Source of the DNA: Latrodectus hesperus
Taxonomy: Eukaryota > Arthropoda > Arachnida > Araneae > Theridiidae
DNA length: 64,000 bases
Direction of reading: 5' to 3'
NCBI GenBank assembly: GCA_037975125.1
Contig: CM075852.1
Location: forward strand, 6,131,634 to 6,195,633
Shown here: positions 44,311 through 58,547 of the stretch, one piece after another
Layout: every line of letters starts with the position of its first letter
Position numbering within the stretch: the first letter of the stretch is position 1
Notes under the pieces: model-generated
Told to the model about the DNA's origin: nothing
What the model saw: the letters and a program-made list of their open reading frames with translations, nothing else
The model's database searches: none
Program-made: the position numbers and the translations under genes

Positions 44311-45239
44311 ATTCATAAAAAATCAATTTTTATAATTTTACAATAAAATAATAGATTTTTATATTACATATACTATATGTTAAAATACATTACATACATA
44401 TAAATAGATTAAAATGCAATTTTTATACTAAAATAATTTCTGTAAAATTCTAGAGAACATCTAGATTTTTTGTTGCATCACTTCATTTTTAATAAAATAA
44501 TGATCTGTGGTTTTTAAACGATTCCATTTCTAAAGTCTGGAATTGAATGCATTTTTTCCCTACATTCAAGTATAAGTAAACTTAAATTTTCTATCTTGTA
44601 AATAATAATTTTGATAGTTTTTGTATTGTGTACTGAACCACTTTTACATTTATGCTATACTGATCATATATCATATTATTTTTATTAATATTTTATTAAA
44701 TTCTTTATGTAAAATTCTTGATGAATATTTAAAGTATTAAATTACGTTTTTTGCTGATAAGGATCAATGAAGAATATTTTAGTTTAATATAATGTAGAAT
44801 TAACGCTTTACATTATTTATTTTAAATATTCTTTTATCAACATTAGTAGCAAAAAAATAGTTGGTTTATTTGTCCACAAACTAATCGAATAATTGCAATA
44901 TAAAACCGGCATCTAATTTGTAAACTCAGTTTATTATATAAAGAAGAAAATGTCATCATAAACACCATTTATTTTTTTCCAAAATACGGCTTAACTGTTT
45001 TATTCGAATTTTAAAATATTTTAAGAAAATGAATAATAATGTAAACTAAATTTTGTTGATAAAGTTATATAAAGGAATCATCCTTATATTGCTCATATAA
45101 ATTACATTTTTTATAAAATGTAATGCTTCATAATTCAATTAACTATGCAAGATAAAATAAATTATCTCTTGTTTTAACAGCATATCTATATTTTAATCAA
45201 TATATAGATACATATATATTTTTAAACAAAAATATTATC
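44311..45239. other. AT-rich non-coding stretch
   Basis: Nothing recognisable. Confidence 0.55.
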
Positions 45240-45620
45240 AGACTTTATAATATGATTTCGAAACTTTTGGTTACATTTATTTAATCTAAAATTTTGATAT
45301 AACATTTATTTTATTAAAGAATTCTCATTTTTCAAAGCATAAAAATTCATATTTATTTTAGAATAGGAACAAATAAGGTATGAAAATGTTACAAATTACG
45401 AATAAAAAATTGAGAGTTAAATAAAATTAACACATAATTATGAAATTAATATGGTGAAGAAAAGAGAAAATGAAATACATATTCCAGTTTTAAATTAAAA
45501 TTTGCATTTGTAATTGAATTTAAAACTTTTTATTCCAGTAAAAAGGCCTGAATAATTGACATTCCATGCAAATTAGAAATACCAATGCGGGATTTTCTTT
45601 TCTTTCTGGAATTTTTTAAA
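45240..45620. repeat. Duplicated block F, copy 2
   Basis: Partner of 31700-32130. A weaker third match (ggccccttaaattg..cattcca..ccaatgcaggat) lies at 48640-48700. Confidence 0.5.
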
Positions 45621-46453
45621 GTATCTTTATAATCATTAGGATTTAAATTCAGTAATAGGAAAACAGAGCAGAATAATTTAGGCATGTCAATAATTTATAA
45701 CTTATATTTTCTGTGTATTTTAAGAAGTGTGTGAGTATAAAAGTTTGAAACTATTTTGCTAATACCAAGATACTTTTTTTTGAAATATAAATTTGAACTC
45801 GAATGATTTTTGGCGATGAATCATTTTCCAAAAAAAAGAGAGATGCATTTTGTTAGACCAACTTATGGAAGTAACTTTACTTATCTAACAAAGTATTGAA
45901 CATCAATAAATTCAACAAGTACTTGAAAAAGGAATTCTGAATGGAAAAAAAATCGAACAATATCAAACAACATTTCTATTGACAAAATGTTGAATCTCAC
46001 AAGCAGCTTTTTTACTTCTGCAATTTTATAAATCTATGTGCAATTAAAAATGTCCATATTTGAAGAATTTTCGCTTTTATTAATCATTGTCATTACGTAA
46101 CTATATACTATGAAACGCACAAAAACATATAATTGTATATAAATATGTTCGCATATGTGTGTATATGTGAGTGTGACATTATTAGTACTTTTGTATCATT
46201 AAAAGAATTGTTGAAAAATAGTAAGGCTATAAGCAATGTTGTATATGCATAAAATATTTCTTTTTTTAAGACATAATTTGATATGTATATTTATATATGC
46301 AAATGATCTGCATATTTATTTTCTGAAAACATAATTTATAATATATTTCTTTTCCTGAATCGTGGAAAAGAATTTTTCAAGACACAATAATTATACGACT
46401 TTATTAAAAATCGAATAGTTTTGATTTCTATTAACGTTTAAAAGGAAAACGTT

Positions 46454-46940
<487 letters not shown>

Positions 46941-47329
46941 TAATAAAATAGAGAAAATTTTAAGCTTTCATTTTATTTCTATTTTCAGAAAAAAAATTTG
47001 CATAGAATAATTTATAATATTACTTTTAATTTATTTTCTAAATTACTTTCTATACATTTGCATAAATTATTATCCTTAAAAAGTAAATTGATAATGAAAA
47101 CAAAATTTTCAAAAACATGATAATTAATTCACGTAGTTAGGATTTAAAATTAGAATCATTTTTTAATTTATTACCTGGACCACCTCTGATGTGTTACCAG
47201 AATATTTTATTTCTAATTTAAATTTTAACAAATGCCAATTAAATTCAAACAAATGCCAATAACTTTATTCATTTTTATGTGAATAGATATATTTTAATTC
47301 CTTAGGAATTATTTTTGATAGTAAATAAA

Positions 47330-47440
47330 TGAAAACATATTTGAGAGAGTACTTCATACTTGCTTTCAATTTTTGTATATTATTTGTATTCATTATTTTA
47401 CATCGCAAAAGTATTCTGAAAGTGTCTTACTTTTCTAACA
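47330..47440. repeat. Duplicated block D, copy 2
   Basis: Partner of 33370-33510: gtatattatttgtattcatt then ttacatcgcaaaag. It diverges past 47440. Confidence 0.45.
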
Positions 47441-48966
47441 CAAAGCCAAAGTGATAATGATTAATCTGGAATATCTTCAATCAAAATAAATTTTCAATGC
47501 ACATTTTGAGCTAATTTTTATAGTACCATAATGAAAATATCCTTTTTTGTAAATAATGTTGAAATTCATTTTCTGAATGTCAGGTTGGGATATTAATAAT
47601 GTGTTAGCAATGGAGAATGCAAATTTGATGGGTGCAAATGTCAAAAATTTGGAAAACTGAGTAATTCTAAATGTCAATAATTGTATCTTGCAACAAATAT
47701 TATATAACTTTTACTATTATCTAATATAACTGTTTTAAGATATCTTCCGAAATTAACGTTCAAAAGAGAGCGACATTTATTTAAATTTCAATATTTTGTA
47801 AGGCTTACTTTAAAATTATTATTTTTTTCAAATCGCTAAGAAAGAGATGTTTAATGTTGTCTGAAAATATTTATATTTTAAATTAAGATATAAATTTTTA
47901 TGCAAAGTAAACGTAATACACTACATTTGCCATAACGAGTTGGAGATTGAATAAACTAACCGGTAAATGAGATAAATATATTCAATAATTTATCACATTT
48001 ACGAAGTTCAATGGTGCTTATGAACTGGTCATTTACATAATCACCAATTAATCAGTTTTACTGTAGCATGTATATTATAAAGACATTGGAACTGTGAACT
48101 TTGAAATTTTATAACACAATAAAATAATAATAAATTAGTTAGTTATTAATTCACACTGATCTAGAGACTTGATTATACTAAATGCATAAAATATGAAACT
48201 TTAATCGATTATTTTGAAATAAAATCCTGAAAAACGTATTTTATAAAATTGTATGTCCAATAGAAAGTTAAATTCACACTTATCGAGAAAAATTGGAGAA
48301 ATTTTTATTATTAAATAAATTTTATTTTTTAAAGTTCTAAAATATTAAATTCACAAAATTTAATAGATTAAATTCATGTTAGTTATTATTTGTTAAATTA
48401 TAATTAATTGTTCAATGCTTGTACATAAATATTCATTATAACTTACGTTTAGCAATCCATGTAGAGAGGTTTAAAATCAATGTATGGATTTTGCTTATCA
48501 ACAATAGCTATGTTAACTGTATGTAAAACTATCTGCTAAGAGTTAATAGAATATAATATATTCAAATAAATACCTCGAATAATTCGAAAAATTTGTTTAT
48601 GCTAAATTAACACAAAAAATTTAATGTTTCATTTATTTATTACAGGCCCCTTAAATTGCGCATTCCAATTATCAATGCCAATGCAGGATAAAAAACCTAT
48701 CAATACAATAGAAATGTAATTTACACGTATAGTACACTTATATTGATTGTATTGACAATACGATGTTGACAATTTTCTTGTTGTGTTCATCATCTGTTAG
48801 CTCATTTCTGTATATTACAGCCGATTACAGGGACTGCCAAGTAAAAATTTAAGAATAACTGCAACAATATTTCAACATTGCAAAATGCGCCTTTAGACAA
48901 GTTTCAAATTTTATATTAAAACCTTTACAACTTTACTTGCTTGCATCGAAATACTTGCGCAACAAT
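47441..48966. other. AT-rich non-coding stretch
   Basis: No supported gene. The 66-codon minus frame at 47477-47677 has no domain. A possible third copy of part of block F is at 48640-48700. Confidence 0.45.
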
Positions 48967-49362
48967 AGTAATAACGAAATAAACAATAAAACGTACTCAT
49001 TCATATTTTTCATATCAGAAACTGAATAATAAAACAGATGAAAATCTTATAACATCAAAATTTAGTATTTTTATATCATAAGTGTTTTAATTTCCACGAG
49101 GATTTTCCATTTATAATAATCAAATTCAAAACATCAAAATTTCATCTTATACATCTTATAACATCAAAATTTAATATTTTTATAACATAAGTGTTTTAAT
49201 TTAGTAATAACGAGATAAACAATAAAACGTACTCATTCATATTTTTCATATCAGAAACTGAATAATAAAACAGATTAAAATCTTATAACATCAAAATTTA
49301 GTATTTTTATAACATAAGTGTTTTAATTTTCACGAGGATTTTCCAATTATAATAATCAAATT
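48967..49362. repeat. 236-bp tandem duplication, 1.7 copies
   Basis: agtaataacgaRataaacaa starts at 48967 and 49203 and the match runs on to aatcaaatt at 49362 with very few changes. A shorter internal copy of the acatcaaaattta..aagtgttttaattt part sits at 49150-49202. Confidence 0.9.
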
Positions 49363-50154
49363 TATGTATGCCTAATGAGTGAGGATATGAAGAGCTCGCC
49401 AGCACATATCCATGTAGACTGCTATAATTAGTCTTTTCTTCTCCATATTCATTAGTGTGCGAGAATGGCATCATTATATTCCTATCTGGGAAGTCTTGTT
49501 CAATGTTCAATTGTTAAGTATGGTGAGAATTTCGGGTAGACGCTTCACCAAAGTAAAACAATAAGACATCTCTAATAAAAACTATCTATAATCATCTGTA
49601 TGTAAAGCATAAAGCATAATTGTTTTTATGAGGTAATTATTTTTTCAGTCATACCCTTTTTGGAGCATTATTTTTTTCGTGAATTTTTAGCATTAAATTT
49701 AGATTAAAAAAAATTTCCCAATTCTTATATGCCTTCATAGAAATATTTTATTGATAAATGTACAATTGCAATCTGAGTTCTATTATAATTCTGAAATTAG
49801 TTTTGATTAATAAATTGCAGGTAAAACAATGTAATTTCAAAAACATAATCAATTAAATTAAAGGAAAGTGATGAATGTTTTGAAAACTAATTTATATATT
49901 TTGAATTAGTATTCAGTTTTTCAGTTTTAGTTTTTCAGAATTAAAATTCAGTTTTTAAATAGGCTATTAAATTTGGATTATCATTGCATACGATTATAAT
50001 AATATAAAAAAATTTAAAAATATTTTTTTATTCCATTGAAAAGTATTTACTTATTTCTAATTTTAAAATTGAAATGCTCAACTACTTTTAGTATTTAAAA
50101 AATATATAACAATAGTTTTAATCTAAGTATATGTTTTTCGCTTTATATTTAAGC
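49363..50154. other. AT-rich non-coding stretch
   Basis: Nothing recognisable beyond small repeats of cagtttttcagttttagttt near 49910-49960. Confidence 0.5.
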
Positions 50155-50400
50155 AAGACCGATTAATTGTTTTCGGTTACAATTACCAAGAACTTCAGTA
50201 AGTGCACTCCAACGAGAAATACATATTATTTTCAGCTTATTAATGTAAGACACTGCATCTCTGGAAAGTGCAACAATAAATCATTAACGCCATTGTAATT
50301 ATTAGACACTGGGTGTGGAAAACAGTTGAAACACTTTGCGATAATGATCTGCGAAACAATGCATAGTTAGGTTGGATATGTACTGTAACTACATAAACAT
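50155..50400. pseudogene. Exon-like block C2
   Basis: Partner of 44036-44310. On +, the frame reads FSKCTP, then LINVRHCISGKCNNKSLTP, a stop, then a GCGKQLKHF stretch. An attttcag acceptor and a GTAAGA donor-like site lie 9 bases apart (50228-50250), so at most one is real. On minus, acceptor-like tgtttcgcag is followed by IIIAKCFNCFPHP and PEMQCLTLIS then TGA, matching C1 at about 70% of residues. The extra cysteines on + and the clean splice edge on minus argue in opposite directions. Family unknown. Confidence 0.4.
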
Positions 50401-51953
50401 CCATGCATCAGTTTGCGAAGATATTAAAAATGTTTTAAATTAAATTCAGTAAAATTCTCGAATAAACAATTACTACAGTTACTAGCAGTAGAAATTGTGT
50501 AGCAGTTACATTTTATTAATGATTTGTATACAACAATTTCATTAAAAAAGTCTATAGGAATTTTAGATTTGAATATATTTTTTTTTCAGTTTTTATTACA
50601 GTATATGAAAGAAATATTTTTGAATAATTTTTTTGTTTAAAGAAACAAATTAAATATTCATTTGTATTTTAAGCAACATAATTTCTTATTTTATAAAATA
50701 TATAAACAAATGCTTAGATTAAATCAGTTTTTGCAGAATTACTTTATTTATATCAATAATAATATTTTAATAAAATATTTTATTAGAGAATATTTTTATT
50801 AGGATTTATTATTTTTTTAAAAAAAATTAATACTTCAAAGACATATATGAGTAGCAGTTTTGTAAATAACGCATCAATATACGTATTTTACAAACACTGC
50901 TAGTAAACTAAAATTGACTAAACAATATGCATAGTATTATAGTTATAAATTTAAACATTTTACTTTAAATTAGATTTTCAACTTTTCATATTCTAATATA
51001 AGCAAAAAAAAGAAATTTTTAAAAAATTTCTATTGTGAATATTAGTGTAGATTACAGTGACATCAGAATTTCATGGATTCCCAGTTGCAAATATATAAAT
51101 TAGAATTATGTTTTAGAGTATAATTTACTTCAAAATATTAACTCCATGAAATTTTTAACAAACTGGAGCAAAAGTATTGAACTATTTAGTAACATTGCCG
51201 AAGTTAACTCATTTGAAATCTTTTTCTTAAATTAAAACGTGATAATTATTCCTATGAATATGAACTAATTTCAGTCATTGAAAATTGATCATACGTCATG
51301 ATCAATACAGAGAAAATTAGTTGAATTTGAATGTAATTATTATGTAATTGTAGTTCAAAAAAGATATTTCGATTTGCATACATGTTTGATCATGCAAATA
51401 TGTATAACTAATGCAACACAATAGCACACAGAAACATATTGCTTATTTTTTCACTTAAGAATAAGTAAAGAGCGAAAAATAAAAGGTTTATACAAGTAGA
51501 TGTTTATACTCGCTTACATTTCTCTTTAAAATGAAATAAATATGTTCATGTTAAACTGAATTAACAGTTTCCTTTTAAACTATTTTAACTAAGTTTCCTC
51601 ATTAAACTTTTAAACTATTTGCTTTTAAACAGTTTCTTAAACTATTTAAATGCTAAATGTGCATTTAAATATTACAATAAAATTATTTCATTAATATGCA
51701 TTGTTTTATATTTATTTATTTAATAATATAAATTATTATTAAATGTTATGTTGCAAAATCATGTGAATAAATAAAACTTTAATTAAACACACATCATGTA
51801 TATATTTATATTCATATAATAATTAAGAAATAGATTTATATATGTATATATTTGTAAATCTACCATTATAAATAAAAATACTTCAATGTTTTAAGACATA
51901 TCAAATATTCTGTAAATTATTGACTGTTTCTCGTTTTGAATATAGATTATTTG
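50401..51953. other. AT-rich non-coding stretch
   Basis: Nothing recognisable. Confidence 0.55.
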
Positions 51954-52394
51954 CACTAGATCATAGGTTCCCAAAGTGGTCCAGTTGGACCCCCAGCGGT
52001 CCATAGGATATCAAACAAGGGTCCACGTAGAAGTGAAAAGAAAACATGGGCTTCACAAGTTGTAAGTGGGGATCCACGAAATATTTTCTGATTTTCATAA
52101 TAAAGAACAAAAATTTTGGATTGGATTTACCCATCAACGTAGACAGGTAGGATCATTCACTTGATAGGTACTCAAAAGTATTTAAAACTCAGTTCAAACA
52201 CAGAATTGAATAGAGCAATAGATAATAGTATAAGTATAATTTTAATAAATAGTACACAAGAAAACGTGCTACTTTTTTTACCTTCTTAACACCCCCAATT
52301 TAGGGTGATATTTTTTAGGAGTTTTGGGACTACTTTTGGAAAATTTTGAAAGTGGTCCACGAGAAAAAAAAGGATCGAAACCCATGCACTAGAT
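51954..52394. mobile_element. hAT-type MITE with 8-bp TSD
   Basis: Element 51962-52386 (425 bp) begins cataggttcccaaag and ends with the imperfect complement cgaaacccatg (about 9 of 12 positions pair). It is flanked by an identical 8-bp duplication, cactagat, at 51954-51961 and 52387-52394. The CA..TG ends and 8-bp TSD are the hAT pattern. The word aaagtggtccac occurs in direct orientation near both ends. No coding sequence. Confidence 0.85.
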
Positions 52395-54425
52395 GAACAA
52401 AAAGTATAAAAAATATCAAGTCTCTAATTTATATTTGTTGAAAAAAAATGTGCACTAATATATTGGGTTTTGTACATTTATGTATTATTACATAAATTAG
52501 TAATTTTTTACTTTAATTAAATAATTTTACAATTAACTTAATTATTTTTTTCTTTAGTTTAATTAAATTTCTTCACTATAAAGATACTTTTAAGAATATA
52601 ATTCAAAAGATGTATATATTTGTAATTATTAAAGTATCCTATCCTAAAATGGAAATAAGTACTAACTTTTCTTTTAACGATAATATTTTATAATTATTTT
52701 GCATTATGTGACTTTTAAAAAACTGTTATGGAAAAGCACAAATATTTTACTATTTTTATGTTATATATGAGCATTTACTGAACTGCTACAATTTGAGTGT
52801 AATGTTGACTTAGAAATTTAAAATTTAAAATAATTACACAAAAATTGCAAACATAATTTTATAAATAAAATAATTTGAATCTTATTGATGTTCTTATTAC
52901 ATTAAAAAATCTTATAAAACTGTACTCATTTATTACATTATTTATATAGACCTATACTTTATTAAATGTTTGTACAGTTCCTTGTACTTCATATAAAAAT
53001 GATATTAACTGTCGTGCAAATGATTAAAATTTCGTACTCTCTAATCAGTTTAGCTGATATTTTATAATAATTTTACTTATTTATTTCATTTATTTGGTAA
53101 ATAGGCAGCTTTGTAAATAAAGATTTACAATAGTTTTTAAAGACAAATTGTGTTAGAATTTTTGAGTACAGCTATCATTCATAATAAAGATTGTTGACTG
53201 TATTCTATGCAACATTTGCTCTCGTTTTGGTCAATCGGTTGATACAGTCGACATTTCATACAACCATTTTCTTTATATCATATAACCATTTTATTTGTAA
53301 TTATCATCTCCTAAATAATTTCTATTCAATAAATTTGAGGTAATTTCACCGCTCAAAAATTATCTCGAAGTTATTCCAGAGAAGTCATTACTACATTGTA
53401 CTCATGAGAAACGAAATACATGAGCAAATATTAACACAAATGAATATTACATATGATGTTGCAACGAATCTCTTCATGGAATAATGAAAAGGGTGCATTG
53501 ATCTAAATATAGTTGAATTGTAACTATAAAATTCGTTATCAAGGGTAAGTTATTGAGTCTTGATAACATTCATGTGTTTAATTTATTACCTCTGGCCAAT
53601 GGTTAACTATTTCTAACACATAAGAAGGCGTAATATTTTCCAATTGATAGTGATTATTTCAATATAACTTTATAATAATTATATTATAATATATCATATA
53701 ATATTTTTCTAACACATGATAATGATTTTCATTTTTATGATATCTTACAATAAATTCAAGTATTTGTTTTCTTGTATACTCTAAAACAAAAATTTGTTTT
53801 TAAACTATTGAGAAACATATGACTCCATTAACAACATTCTTAAGGATAATTTAAAAAGAATTAAGAATCAGATTTGCAAGAAAAAATAATTGAGATTTCC
53901 TTGATATTATTAAAATGTTTGACTTCTATAAATAATATTTAGGCCTGTATGAGTTATTATGTGAATTATATTATCTTCGTCAACTAAAATCAAAATAAAT
54001 AAGAGTTGTAAGAATTAACATTAAAATTACTTCAACTTCAACTAGGATTCTAGGTGAATTCTCTTCTAATGATACTCCTCACTGCTGGATAGCATTGTAT
54101 AATGAAATTAAACAAGAAATAAAATGCTGTATTTTAATAAATCAGTAATTTAAAAAAATTCTTTTATTAAATATTCAAAGAAAATGTTTTTAATCGACTA
54201 GTTAAGACTTGTTAAAATTAAATCGATTAGAAAATTTAAATATATTTGCAAATTATAAATAGTGAACAAACATTCTTTTAGCATTCTTTATACTAAACTA
54301 TTTTTAAAGATTTTGATTTCAAAATGTATGGAGTTTTTAACATCGTAAAAATTTTATAAAAAAAGGTAAAAATTTTTTTAATAATATTTTCTGGAAGACA
54401 ATCACTTTTAAATAAATCTATTTCT
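52395..54425. other. AT-rich non-coding stretch
   Basis: No supported gene. ttctaacacat is repeated at 53610 and 53708. Confidence 0.5.
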
Positions 54426-54429
54426 TATA

Positions 54430-54810
54430 AATGGTTTTTTCTATCAGTAAAAAGAAATATCTGAAATATAAAGACAGACAACGTTTGAAAAATGAATCAA
54501 CAGCACTTAGGCCCGATGCAAAGATTGTTTTTGTTTCTTTGATTTTAACATCGTGTAAGAATCTCTTTGTTTTTTTTTTCCTAACTGATAAGATATATTT
54601 CTCTTAAGCGCTATTCAATTATAAAAGACATGTGCTTTGTTTCTGAAATCGGCATGTGTGTCGAGGCAGGAAGAACTTGCCCTAAGTGCCAGCCATCTTG
54701 TTGTTTATTTTATATAACGTATTGGAAGAGAAAAACCATTATTTTTCAATCGTCGGATCTTTCCGTCTGAAGTTTTTTATGTTTTCGGAACTTAGTAAGT
54801 TGCAATCCAG
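54430..54810 (+). CDS. Exon-like block A3, open copy (54585-54770)
   Basis: From CTG 54585 to TGA 54768-54770 the + frame is open for 61 codons without a Met start, so it would be an internal or terminal exon. It reads RYISLKRYSIIKDMCFVSEI and then a cysteine-dense stretch (spacing C-x7-C-x6-C-x2-C-x3-CC counting from the Cys of DMCF). A basic WKRK segment follows. The same start occurs in A1, A2 and, weaker, A4. A1 keeps IIKDMCFV; the cysteine pattern is kept only here. Upstream, a T-rich tract leads to ctgataag, and aag is shared by all copies and may be the acceptor. The C-x2-C-x-P-S-C wording is loosely like the cysteine-rich end of DEG/ENaC channels, but this is too short to claim. Confidence 0.35.
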
Positions 54811-54829
54811 AAATTCATAGACCAATTAT

Positions 54830-55578
54830 AGCACAAAAAATACCTAGAGAAGAAATATGAAAGTTGCCTTGTTGATTATTTGGTTACTATTCTAAATGTT
54901 ATATATTTGAAGATAAGAAAACTTGCATTCGGAATTTATGAGGCTAGTTAACGCTCTACTTCAGTTTATCTTGTAAATAATTTAAAGGAATCCTTTTTAA
55001 TTCATTTAGTAAGTGAAATAAATGTAAATTGAATTTCAAAGTGTAAATAAAACTTTTCTCTGGGTAATTTTGGAATTTCTACTTCAAGTGGATTATAATT
55101 TTAGGTATAAAAACAATTTTTTTGCACTTTTATATTATATAATATGAATGCTATTTTTAAATAACATGGCAAATTAAATTTTAATTTCCTGTAAAACAAA
55201 AATTACATGATTTAAAATTAATCATTTTTGGCAAACCTTTCAGAAGGAATAAAATGGAATCTCATTATTTAATTATTCGAACAGTTACTACAGATGCATC
55301 TAATAGAACAACGTTGATTCGGTAACTTTTTAAACTCGATATTTTTTGCTTTATATATCTAATAAACTTTGAAATTTTCATAATGGATCAATGCTCTTAC
55401 GAGATCATTCTGTACACTAGTATGACAAAAGGAAAAACATATTTTAACTTTATTTTTAATTTTACATTGTAATATAGATAAAAAAGAATCATAGTCAGAA
55501 ATTCATTGCATAATCTTTTATCAAATTTAAATTTTAAAAAATTCAATAATGAATCATGGAATTTTAATAATTACATTT
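54830..55578. other. AT-rich non-coding stretch
   Basis: Nothing recognisable. Confidence 0.55.
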
Positions 55579-55741
55579 GTTGTGTTTGTGTCTAAAATAG
55601 AACTTTTTGGTAAAATATGAATGGTGCTCGAAGCATGTGAAATATTTTTCTTGGCATATAACCAGGAAAAATATTTCATACGCTTCCATCAACCTTCATA
55701 TTTTACCAAATATTTCTTATTTAGACATAAATACAGAACCG
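55579..55741. repeat. 163-bp long imperfect inverted repeat
   Basis: The left half (tgtctaaaatagaac, ttggtaaaatatgaa, gaagcatgtgaaatattttt) is complementary to the right half (gaaaaatatttcatacgcttc, ttcatattttaccaa, ttatttagaca) over about 70 bases per arm with roughly one mismatch in five, around a loop near 55660-55670. It is the form of a foldback MITE or a long miRNA-like precursor. No flanking TSD was settled. Confidence 0.8.
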
Positions 55742-58286
55742 ACTTTTATATAAATTATGCTATAAATTTGATACAATAATTTCCCTCCCTTAATACTTAT
55801 ATTAAATATAAAAATCAGAACTATGAAAAATTCTCTTCTTTGAAAAGTTTGATACCTTAGGTGTGTTTACAGCCTTAAATTCTAATATTAATAATATTAT
55901 CAACACTTTCACGTCCTATCAATAAATATGATTAGGAGAGTTATAAATAGAGTTTCAAATTTCCTTTTAGGACGAAAATTAATTGACATTTTAAAACTAG
56001 ATAAAAATAGCTAAAAATTCAAATCAGTTGATTATAAGGGATGAGGCATTGCTATCAAAAAGAAACTTTCAGTACGCAAATCTTTTAGTTTAAATGAAAG
56101 ATGAATATCTTAAATTCAATTTGTTATTACTTCCATCTTTGCATTTAACTTAATATACCTTAATGCGATAGGCAAATTTAATTTAATGAGGGAATAAAAT
56201 TTAGAAAAAATTTAAATATACTTGTAAAATTTAATTGCTACACAATATTTCATATTTAAATATAATGTTACAAGTAATATTGCTGTTAAGCAAATGTCTA
56301 TTTTTTGCTCAATTAAAATCCTATAAATTACATATTTCTATAAAGAAATAAATTATGCAATAAATTTAGGTAAATATACCACAATTATATATTTTACCTT
56401 CCTAATCTTTAAATCTTGCGGTACAAAGGAGGATGTTTTTGAAAAAAAAACTCTTTCAAAGTTGGTTCCTTGTTTTTTTTGGAAAATTCTACTTTGAAGT
56501 ACTTGTTTTAGTACTTTTAATGCTTGTACTTGCAAAATGAAAATAAGTTCTCATTTATTATTATTATCAAATTCTCAAAATATTAAACTAAACAATCACC
56601 ACTAAATGATGACTACGATGTTCATAATTGTATTGATATCAATTAAGGCATAGCTCATCTTTCCTTGTGAGAATATGAGTCAGTAAATTAGGAGAAGATA
56701 TAAAATCCAATTCGTTGCTTCCATTGCAAAAATTAAGCACGAAAATTCGATTTTCATCAAATTTTGTAATAGCTTATAGGCCAGAAACTGTACATTTATG
56801 GTTCTGTGGTAAACTGTTCCTCATGGCTTTTAGCAAATCTGTCTATTGAGGTGCACGAATGATTTATCTTGAAAGGTAATTTTTGATTGCATTATAAATT
56901 CATAATGCACTTAAATGAAAATAATATTTTATAAATTTAAAATTAATTTTCTTGCTTAAATTAAATTTCAATTTCTTTGTTTAAATTAAATATTAAAAAA
57001 ATATCATTTTGCGAAATTTAAGATCAATTTTCTCAACATTTGTAGGATTTCCTACCTGATTTGTATTTACCACATTATCACTGAAAAATAAAGTTTATAT
57101 ATGTATGTGTTTGTTATTGTGCTTGTGTGTGACCGTATACCTGTTCGGGGATCTGAATGTGTGATTATGTGTTTATTTAAATTATGAGCTTAGAGTATTT
57201 TTAACAGTATTTCATTTAACATTAAAATTTTGATTAATTTAGTTCCATGAAGAATGCTATGATAGAACATCATAATTTTCCCTGAAATATTTCTTAGGTC
57301 TTTAAACTTTCAAGTCTTTAGAAATTTAATCTTTAAAAATGAAATTATTTAGAAATTGAGTGTAAGAACATTTACGTAAGAAATAACATAAAAATTCAGT
57401 AAATTTTATGAAAGAATGTGTGAGAGATATTTATTATTAAATTGAGAACAAATTTTCAGTTTTTATTACTAATTGTGTTGATGCAAAAACTTGATAACAT
57501 AGATTGCAATACACGTTTAAAAAACATTATTGACTTCAATTCTATTATTAGCCGAATAGTTTTAGCTAAATAAATTTAACTAGATGTGGATACAATTATT
57601 ACAAATATAAAACTTATAGATAAATGTATGCATTTTTCTTTTTTTGCCTAAGAGTAAAACTTAAAAATGTTCAATAGGTTGAAGTCTAAATACAATTTAA
57701 ATTTATTAAAATTTATTCTAAAATAAATTTTCTATTCTAGAATAATATTATTATTTAAAAGTAGTAAATAGGTATTATTTCTAAGTGCATAATTTATAAT
57801 TATTCCTTTTAAGGTTTCCTAAAATAATCCAAAATTAATTTTAGATAATTTAATATGATTACTTTCAGAAAATGTTTTTCAGTCATAAATTGTAGCAAAT
57901 GCATTTTGTTAAACATACTGAAAAATCATTAATAATAACTTCTCAGGAAAATAAATACAATAATGTGATTCCACATTGAAATTCTCAGTTTCGAATTATT
58001 TTGACTTTTGTAATAATACCAAATATTTTCTAGAGATTATAAGCATTTTTTCATTATTACTTGACTTAAGAATTAAACTATTCATGATAATTTGATAAAT
58101 TAACTACTTCGCTGGCTCCACTAAAAATCCCATTCGCTGATTAAAAAAATCGATGTATACCACATATGCAAGCATTTAATCATCATTATGCCAACGCGAA
58201 ATATTAAAATTTAATAGCTTGTTATCTTTATAAAATAAATATCTCATCGAATCATCATAGTGAATTGTAATACAGTTTTTCCGAAA
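55742..58286. other. AT-rich non-coding stretch
   Basis: No supported gene. A TG-rich patch lies at 57095-57175. The 60-codon minus frame 56353-56535 has no domain. Confidence 0.5.
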
Positions 58287-58332
58287 GACATTAACAAGTG
58301 TTCTAATGATGTTAGACATTAACAAGTGTTCT
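58287..58332. repeat. 28-bp-spaced direct repeat
   Basis: gacattaacaagtgttct at 58287-58304 and again at 58315-58332. Confidence 0.95.
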
Positions 58333-58547
58333 GTGAAAATCTTTAAGCCATATATTGCAGCGATGATTAAAATTCCATGCTATAAGTCTTAATAAATTAA
58401 TTTTTTAAGATAATCAGAAATTATAGATTTAAATCTGTAAAATTATGATTTTTAATTTTAAATTTTTAAAAGTCACGACTTACTATTCTAAAGTTGAATG
58501 TAGTTTCAGAATCAAAATAACTTGAAGAAAATAATGAATAAAGACAA

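Noticed and set aside
50224..50250. A 9-base microexon between attttcag and GTAAGA in C2
   Set aside because: The acceptor and donor are too close to be used together; at least one is fortuitous.
54585..54770. Naming A3 a DEG/ENaC channel or a secreted cysteine-knot peptide
   Set aside because: One short exon with a cysteine pattern is not enough; no membrane segment, signal peptide or neighbouring exon confirms either.
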